Shown here piece by piece: positions 59,157-64,000 of a stretch of 64,000 nt of DNA (positions within the stretch are counted from its first letter, which is position 1; every line of letters starts with the position of its first letter). The stretch is from Merdimonas faecis. GTDB lineage: Bacteria; Bacillota; Clostridia; Lachnospirales; Lachnospiraceae. A model generated the notes under the pieces. That model saw only the letters and a list, made by a program, of their open reading frames with translations, had not been told where the DNA came from and searched no databases. Where the stretch lies: positions 62,001 through 126,000 of the forward strand of contig NZ_MIEH01000007.1 of the NCBI RefSeq assembly GCF_001754075.1, in the 5' to 3' direction. The translations under genes and the position numbers were made by a program.

Positions 59157-59810
59157 TTATCTCTCTCCTTCCTTATCTGCCTTCTCCGGAAGAACTTCAC
59201 CTTTGTAGACCCATACCTTTACGCCAACTTTTCCGTAAGTAGTATCAGCCTCGGCGAATCCGTAGTCAATGTCTGCTCTCAGTGTCTGAAGAGGAATAGT
59301 TCCGTCGCTGTAGAACTCTGTACGTGCCATATCAGCTCCGCCCAGACGTCCGGATACGGAAGTCTTCACACCAAGCGCGCCTGCCTTCATAGTTCTGGAC
59401 ATGCAGGATTTCATTGCACGTCTGAAAGAAATACGGTTTTCCAGCTGCTGAGCGATGTTCTCTGCTACCAGCTGAGCATCTTTATCCGGTTTCTTGATCT
59501 CTCTGATGTCCACGATCAGCTTCTTATCTGTAAAGCGTGTCAGTTCGCCTTTTACTTTCTCGATCTCAGAACCGCCCTTACCGATAACAACACCCGGCTT
59601 AGCTGTATAGATAGCAATCTTTACGCGGTCAGATGCTCTTTCGATCTCGATCTTGGAAATACCAGCGCTGTATAATCTTTTCTTAAGATACGTTCTGATT
59701 TCATGGTCTTCTACTAAGTAGTCTGCAAAGTCTTTTTCTGCATACCATTTAGAGTCCCAGTCTTTGATAACACCGACTCTCAAGCCATGAGGATTAACTT
59801 TCTGTCCCAT
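59157..59810 (-). CDS. rpsC: 30S ribosomal protein S3
   Basis: 217 residues with KH domain [18 protein letters not shown] and a C-terminal domain ([18 protein letters not shown]). At the mRNA entry site. Confidence 0.98.
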   Translation of the reverse strand: MGQKVNPHGLRVGVIKDWDSKWYAEKDFADYLVEDHEIRTYLKKRLYSAGISKIEIERASDRVKIAIYTAKPGVVIGKGGSEIEKVKGELTRFTDKKLIVDIREIKKPDKDAQLVAENIAQQLENRISFRRAMKSCMSRTMKAGALGVKTSVSGRLGGADMARTEFYSDGTIPLQTLRADIDYGFAEADTTYGKVGVKVWVYKGEVLPEKADKEGER

Positions 59811-59821
59811 GTTTGCCCTCC

Positions 59822-60208
59822 TTATCTTTCATCAAGCACAAGTGTAATGTGGCTCATTCTCTTCTCGATCCTGTAAGCTCTTCCCTGTGCTCTCGGTCTG
59901 ATTCTCTTCATTGTTGGTCCTTTGTTTGCATAAGCCTCTGCAATGTAAAGGTTCTCAGCATTCATGCCGTTGTTGTTCTCAGCATTTGCGATTGCAGACT
60001 CTAATAATTTCTTTATTAAACTAGAAGCATATCTTGGATTGTATGTCAAAATACCAAGTGCTGTTGTTACATCCTTACCTCTGATGGCATCCAGTACGAA
60101 GCATGCTTTCTGAACAGAAACCCTTGCGTAAGATAACTTAGCTGAAGGTCTTGTGTCCTTATTAGCATTTCTTTCTCTCTTAATTTGGGATCTATGTCCT
60201 TTTGCCAT
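59822..60208 (-). CDS. rplV: 50S ribosomal protein L22
   Basis: 128 residues: [20 protein letters not shown] and [17 protein letters not shown] with the exit-tunnel hairpin. N-terminus slightly extended and basic. Confidence 0.98.
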   Translation of the reverse strand: MAKGHRSQIKRERNANKDTRPSAKLSYARVSVQKACFVLDAIRGKDVTTALGILTYNPRYASSLIKKLLESAIANAENNNGMNAENLYIAEAYANKGPTMKRIRPRAQGRAYRIEKRMSHITLVLDER

Positions 60209-60236
60209 GGATGAACCCTCCTTTCAAAATCTAATA

Positions 60237-60518
60237 TTATCTAACTCTTGATTTCTTTTCGTCTTTTCCGTGTCCTCTATATGTTCTGGTAGCTACGAAC
60301 TCACCAAGTTTGTGTCCTACCATATCTTCTGTCACATATACCGGAACGTGTTTTCTTCCGTCATGAACGGCGATTGTATGTCCAACCATGCTCGGGAAGA
60401 TTGTGGAACGGCGGGACCAGGTCTTAATAACAGACTTTTCTCCCTTTTCGTTCATGGCGTCAATCTTCTTCAGCAGGCTTGCATCTGCGAATGGTCCTTT
60501 TTTAATTGAACGTGCCAT
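60237..60518 (-). CDS. rpsS: 30S ribosomal protein S19
   Basis: 93 residues: [19 protein letters not shown] and [17 protein letters not shown]. Forms a complex with S13 in the 30S head. Confidence 0.98.
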   Translation of the reverse strand: MARSIKKGPFADASLLKKIDAMNEKGEKSVIKTWSRRSTIFPSMVGHTIAVHDGRKHVPVYVTEDMVGHKLGEFVATRTYRGHGKDEKKSRVR

Positions 60519-60541
60519 AGGTTCTAACCTCCTTGTGAATA

Positions 60542-61384
60542 TTATTTGATCGCTTTACCATCTCTTCTTCTTACAATCATCTTGTTAGAAGCTTTGTTTT
60601 TCTTTCTTGTCTTAAGACCAAGTGCTGGTTTGCCCCAAGGTGTACATGGACCCGGACGTCCGATTCCAGTCTTACCTTCACCACCACCGTGCGGATGGTC
60701 ATTCGGGTTCATAACAGAACCACGAACAGTCGGTCTGATACCCATGTGACGTTTACGTCCTGCTTTACCAACGTTGATCAGGTTGTGGTCTCCATTTCCT
60801 ACAACTCCGATGGAAGCGCGGCACTCGCCAAGTACCATTCTCATTTCTCCGGATGGAAGTCTTAATGTTGCATATCTTCCTTCCTTAGCCATCAGCTGTG
60901 CGCTGTTTCCTGCGGAACGAACCATCTGTCCGCCTTTTCCAGGATGCAGCTCAATGTTGTGGATCTGTGTACCTACCGGGATCTCGGAAAGCGGCAGGCA
61001 GTTTCCTACTCTTACCTCAGCTTCTGGTCCGTTCATAACCTTCATTCCGTCGGTCAGTCCTTCCGGAGCCAGGATGTATGCCTTTTCCCCGTCTTCGTAG
61101 CAGATCAGTGCAATGTTTGCTGTTCTGTTCGGATCATACTCGATTCCCAGAACTGTTGCGCTGATTCCATCTTTTCTTCTCTTGAAATCAACAATTCTAT
61201 ATTTCTTCTTAGCTCCGCCTCCGCGGTGTCTAACAGTAATTTTTCCCTGGTTGTTACGTCCTGCCTGTCTGGTCTTGGTAGCCAGCAGAGACTTCTCCGG
61301 AGATTTCTTTGTGATTTCAGAGAAATCAGATCCGGTCATCTGTCTTCTGGACGGTGTATATGGGCGGTATGTTTTAATTCCCAT
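60542..61384 (-). CDS. rplB: 50S ribosomal protein L2
   Basis: 280 residues. Contains [20 protein letters not shown] and the C-terminal [20 protein letters not shown] with the peptidyl-transferase-proximal histidine. The 105-bp spacer upstream (61385-61489) has a CGG/CCG hairpin and no gene. Confidence 0.98.
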   Translation of the reverse strand: MGIKTYRPYTPSRRQMTGSDFSEITKKSPEKSLLATKTRQAGRNNQGKITVRHRGGGAKKKYRIVDFKRRKDGISATVLGIEYDPNRTANIALICYEDGEKAYILAPEGLTDGMKVMNGPEAEVRVGNCLPLSEIPVGTQIHNIELHPGKGGQMVRSAGNSAQLMAKEGRYATLRLPSGEMRMVLGECRASIGVVGNGDHNLINVGKAGRKRHMGIRPTVRGSVMNPNDHPHGGGEGKTGIGRPGPCTPWGKPALGLKTRKKNKASNKMIVRRRDGKAIK

Positions 61385-61489
61385 GATTGTTCTCCTTTCA
61401 AATGTTTATTATCACGGTTTACATCCGTATGCTTTGCGCTAACTTGTTTCATAAGAAAGCTCTTCCGGGTATGTTCGCTCTCGTTAAGT

Positions 61490-61795
61490 CTACAGGCCCT
61501 CGAAGATCTCGATATCAGCGCTGTCCGCTGTCAGCTTAACAACTGCTTTCTTTGTCTTTGCAGTCTTGCCGAACTTAAATGTTCCGCGGACTCTTTTTCT
61601 CTTTCCTTCGCAGTTCATGGTGTTCACGCTCTCAACCTTTGTTCCGCTGAACATCTTCTCAACTGCTTCTTTCACCTGAGACTTTGTTGCTTCCGGGTGT
61701 ACTAAGAAAGTGTATTTCTTTTCTCCCATCAGGTTCATGCTCTTCTCGGTTACTACTGGTTTCAGGATTACATCATAATACTTAATGTCTGCCAT
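61490..61795 (-). CDS. rplW: 50S ribosomal protein L23
   Basis: 101 residues: YYDVILKPVVTEKSMNLM and VEKMFSGTKVESVNTMN. Docking site at the exit tunnel for trigger factor and SRP. Start overlaps the rplD stop (TAATG). Confidence 0.98.
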   Translation of the reverse strand: MADIKYYDVILKPVVTEKSMNLMGEKKYTFLVHPEATKSQVKEAVEKMFSGTKVESVNTMNCEGKRKRVRGTFKFGKTAKTKKAVVKLTADSADIEIFEGL

Positions 61796-62415
61796 TATGC
61801 GTACACCTCCTCGATACTAGCAACAGCCGCCTTTGTTGCGATCACTGTGTTGTACTTCAAGATGTCGTACACGTTGATCGTGTTTGTCTTTGCAGTCTTA
61901 ACATCTGCAATATTTCTAGCAGAGATCTCTGCGTTTGTATTGCCATCTTCCAATACAACTAATGCTTTGGAAACATCCAGGTTCTTCAGCATGTTTGCCA
62001 TGTTCTTTGTCTTAACCTCATCGAACTTGATCTCGTCAACTACGATGAATTTCTTCTCTTCTACCTTAGAAGTAAGTGCAGACTTCAGAGCTGCTCTCTT
62101 CTCTTTCTTGTTCATCTTGAAAGAGTAATCTCTCGGAACCGGAGCGAATACAACTCCGCCGCCTGTCCACTGAGGAGCTCTTGTGGATCCCTGTCTTGCA
62201 TGACCGGTTCCTTTCTGTCTCCACGGTTTTCTTCCGCCGCCGGAAACTTCAGAACGTGTCTTTGCCTTCTGTGTTCCCTGACGATTATTTGCCAGCTGGT
62301 TTACGACTGCCATGTGTACCAGATGCTCGTTTACCTCAACACCGAATACCGCATCGCTTAAATCGATCGTACCAACTTCTTTACCTTCGATATTATAAAC
62401 AGATACGTTTGCCAT
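61795..62415 (-). CDS. rplD: 50S ribosomal protein L4
   Basis: 206 residues: KTRSEVSGGGRKPWRQKGTG and ARQGSTRAPQWTGGGVVF, the exit-tunnel loop. L4 autoregulates the S10 operon in E. coli, which is relevant to the structured leader at 63518-63744. Confidence 0.98.
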   Translation of the reverse strand: MANVSVYNIEGKEVGTIDLSDAVFGVEVNEHLVHMAVVNQLANNRQGTQKAKTRSEVSGGGRKPWRQKGTGHARQGSTRAPQWTGGGVVFAPVPRDYSFKMNKKEKRAALKSALTSKVEEKKFIVVDEIKFDEVKTKNMANMLKNLDVSKALVVLEDGNTNAEISARNIADVKTAKTNTINVYDILKYNTVIATKAAVASIEEVYA

Positions 62416-62444
62416 TCTAAGCGTCCTCCTTTCTTCGCCAAAAC

Positions 62445-63125
62445 CTAGTTAGCTTTTACCGCTTCTCTGATTGTTACCAGGCACTTCTTCGGCCCCGGTA
62501 CGGATCCCTTAACCAGAAGCAGGTTGTTCTCTGCATCTACGCGTACAACCTCAAGGTTCTGGATGGTGATCTTCTTGTGTCCCATCTGTCCGGGCATCTT
62601 CTTTCCTTTGAATACCTTGCTCGGGTCAGATGCCGCACCGTTGGAACCTGCATGACGATGGAATTTGGAACCATGAGTCATAGGTCCTCTGTGCTGGTTG
62701 TGTCTCTTTACCGCACCCTGGAATCCTTTTCCTTTGGAAATCGCAGTTGCGTCGATCTTCTCTCCGGCCTCAAAGATATCAGCCTTGATCTCCTGTGCCA
62801 GCTCATACTCGCCTGCGTTCTCAAATCTGAACTCTTTTACATATCTCTTTCCGGATACGCCGGCTTTTGCGAAATGTCCCTGCTCAGCCTTTGTAAGTCC
62901 GTGACGGTGAACGATCTCTTTCTTACCGCTCTTGTCTTTGTTTACGATCTTGTCTTTCTTGTCAACGAAGCCAACCTGAACCGCATCGTAACCGTCGTTC
63001 TCTGCAGTCTTGATCTGTGTTACTACACAGGGACCTGCCTGAAGCACAGTTACAGGTGTCAGTGTTCCATCTTCGTTAAAGATCTGGGTCATGCCGACCT
63101 TTGTAGCTAAGATAGCCTTCTTCAT
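62445..63125 (-). CDS. rplC: 50S ribosomal protein L3
   Basis: 226 residues: [18 protein letters not shown] at the start and [20 protein letters not shown] in the long loop near the peptidyl-transferase centre. Assembly initiator. Confidence 0.98.
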   Translation of the reverse strand: MKKAILATKVGMTQIFNEDGTLTPVTVLQAGPCVVTQIKTAENDGYDAVQVGFVDKKDKIVNKDKSGKKEIVHRHGLTKAEQGHFAKAGVSGKRYVKEFRFENAGEYELAQEIKADIFEAGEKIDATAISKGKGFQGAVKRHNQHRGPMTHGSKFHRHAGSNGAASDPSKVFKGKKMPGQMGHKKITIQNLEVVRVDAENNLLLVKGSVPGPKKCLVTIREAVKAN

Positions 63126-63199
63126 TATGATTACCTCCTGTGATTTACAGCGGAACGCACATCGGCGTTCATCCTAAATGTTAGGAACTACTGCGTTTT

Positions 63200-63517
63200 T
63201 TACTTGTTTTTCATTTTGATATCAATGTACACACCAGCCGGCATTTCCAGTCTGGAAAGTGCATCTACCGTCTTCTGGGTCGGTGTGATGATATCGATCA
63301 GTCTTTTATGAGTTCTCTGCTCGAACTGCTCTCTGGAATCTTTGTACTTGTGTACGGCACGCAGGATGGTAACTACTTCCTTCTTTGTCGGAAGCGGCAC
63401 CGGTCCGCTCACCTTTGATCCGTTCTTTTTCACAGTTTCGATGATTTTCTTTGCGGATGCATCTACCAGCTGGTGATCATACGCTTTCAGTGTGATTCTC
63501 ATTACTTGACTTGCCAT
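63200..63517 (-). CDS. rpsJ: 30S ribosomal protein S10
   Basis: 105 residues: [18 protein letters not shown] and [16 protein letters not shown]. First gene of the cluster; also the NusE antitermination factor. GGAGGCGAC stands before the start. Confidence 0.98.
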   Translation of the reverse strand: MASQVMRITLKAYDHQLVDASAKKIIETVKKNGSKVSGPVPLPTKKEVVTILRAVHKYKDSREQFEQRTHKRLIDIITPTQKTVDALSRLEMPAGVYIDIKMKNK

Positions 63518-63744
63518 AAAAAAAGTCGCCTCCTTTTCGTACTTCTTACTTCAGTACGACAAGCGGTGACTGTACACTCTCCCGTGTGTGTCGTGAGCTA
63601 CTCACGGGTTGTTGCCACATCTCAGTGGCTGTTATAGTTTCGTACAGTGACTTGTCGCCAGTTTCCTAACTTGACATTCGCTCCACGGAAAACCTGCCAC
63701 TTAAGGGCAGCAACCTCACGCTTCACAGCTATCAATGTCACAGC
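63518..63744 (-). ncRNA. Structured 5' leader of the S10 operon (possible r-protein-binding leader)
   Basis: About 227 nt between the predicted start and rpsJ. An outer stem pairs CGACAAG (63557-63563) with CTTGTCG (63651-63657) and ACTGTAC (63569-63575) with GTACAGT (63642-63648). It encloses CCCGTG/CACGGG (63581-63608) and GCCAC/GTGGC (63614-63629). Another hairpin, CGTACT/AGTACG (63538-63558), overlaps the outer stem by two bases. The shape suits L4-type autoregulation, but I recognise no named family. Confidence 0.6.
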
Positions 63745-63750
63745 TTTTAT

Positions 63751-63779
63751 AGTATATCGGAATATCCCCGGTTTTTCAA
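63751..63779 (-). promoter_or_regulatory. Promoter of the S10-spc-alpha ribosomal cluster
   Basis: Minus strand TTGAAA (63779-63774), 17-bp spacer, TATACT (63756-63751). The remaining 160 bases up to 63946 are AT-rich spacer with no gene. Confidence 0.75.
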
Positions 63780-63904
63780 CCCCTTTATCGGAAATATTGT
63801 ATTTTTTCAGGTACAATCTCATTTTTTTACAAATATCTCCGTTTTTCTTGTTTTTTTCCGCGGATTCCGTTACCATTTTATCAGAAACACTGACAAATGT
63901 ACAG

Positions 63905-63928
63905 GGAACAAAACTGTTCCTTTATAAT
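63905..63928 (+). promoter_or_regulatory. Promoter with GGAACA-N4-TGTTCC dyad upstream of the LysR-type gene
   Basis: The perfect dyad at 63905-63920 ends two bases before TATAAT (63923-63928), so a bound protein would contact the core promoter. Autoregulation by the LysR protein is plausible. Confidence 0.5.
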
Positions 63929-63946
63929 AGGAAGAGAGGCGATTTT

Positions 63947-64000
63947 ATGGATATCAGAAGATGGAAAGTCATGCTTGCGGTCAGCGACGCAGGCAGCTAC
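63947..64000 (+). CDS. LysR-family transcriptional regulator, 5' end (truncated by window edge)
   Basis: Only 18 codons are visible: MDIRRWKVMLAVSDAGSY, which matches the start of the LysR winged helix (first helix and the following AGSY segment). GAGAGGCG precedes the ATG. Divergent from the ribosomal cluster. Confidence 0.7.
   Translation, partial: MDIRRWKVMLAVSDAGSY

Noticed and set aside
63622-63876. Possible 84-residue protein on the minus strand
   Set aside because: It overlaps the S10 promoter and structured leader, has no recognisable family and no convincing ribosome site.

Overview
The window reads as a chromosomal segment of an anaerobic, spore-former-like Clostridia genome, most likely Lachnospiraceae. 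Supporting points are the DapL route to diaminopimelate, a glutamine synthetase followed by an ANTAR regulator, a KOW-domain protein between map and infA, zinc-type S14 and L36, an L17 with a family-specific insertion, and EtfAB, PduL and hemerythrin genes. This placement is inferred from gene content, not from a database search.

Layout. 1-2.2 kb: the end of an unidentified gene, an AlbA_2/Schlafen-type regulator flanked by short direct repeats, and a tRNA-Gln/tRNA-Pro pair. 2.3-7.6 kb: a MerR regulator converging on an operon of small membrane protein, glnA, ANTAR antiterminator, dapF and dapL. 7.6-9.15 kb: a roughly 1.55-kb insertion sequence sitting in the promoter of that operon. 9.2-21.4 kb: housekeeping and accessory genes (PduL, TM1266-like regulator, PdaB-like deacetylase, KdpDE-like two-component system, prolyl aminopeptidase, cysteine desulfidase, YitT, Tex, TetR-lipid kinase-PAP2, hemerythrin). 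21.4-47 kb: a large purine-ring/hydantoin degradation island. 47-63.5 kb: the complete S10-spc-alpha ribosomal protein cluster, all on the minus strand, ending in a structured leader and promoter. A LysR-type gene starts at the right edge.

The degradation island is the most informative part. One seven-gene operon (37.36 to 28.36 kb, minus) encodes ureidoglycine aminohydrolase (AllE), ureidoglycolate dehydrogenase (AllD), a single 1001-residue fusion of FdrA (AllF) with YlbE/DUF1116 (AllG), carbamate kinase, a lactate-permease-family transporter, a 64-residue membrane protein and an allantoate amidohydrolase-type enzyme. The DUF2877 protein (AllH) lies separately at 46.1 kb on the plus strand. 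A second minus-strand group (45.8 to 39.4 kb) carries two allantoinase-type hydrolases, each followed by its own NCS1 permease. A third (26.3 to 22.1 kb) carries another M20 amidohydrolase with a DAO-type flavoprotein and EtfAB. PucR sits between them. Read together, the genes give allantoin uptake, then allantoate, ureidoglycine, ureidoglycolate, oxalurate, then oxamate plus carbamoyl phosphate, then ATP. The duplicated hydantoinase/permease/amidohydrolase set with an ETF-linked dehydrogenase suggests a second branch for another hydantoin.

Three short motifs are shared between promoters of the island: TGGTCGACCA, GTGCAAATTG and a TCCAC/TTTGTCTAA pair. Several ribosomal spacers contain tandem hairpins whose loops are conserved while their stems differ by compensatory changes.
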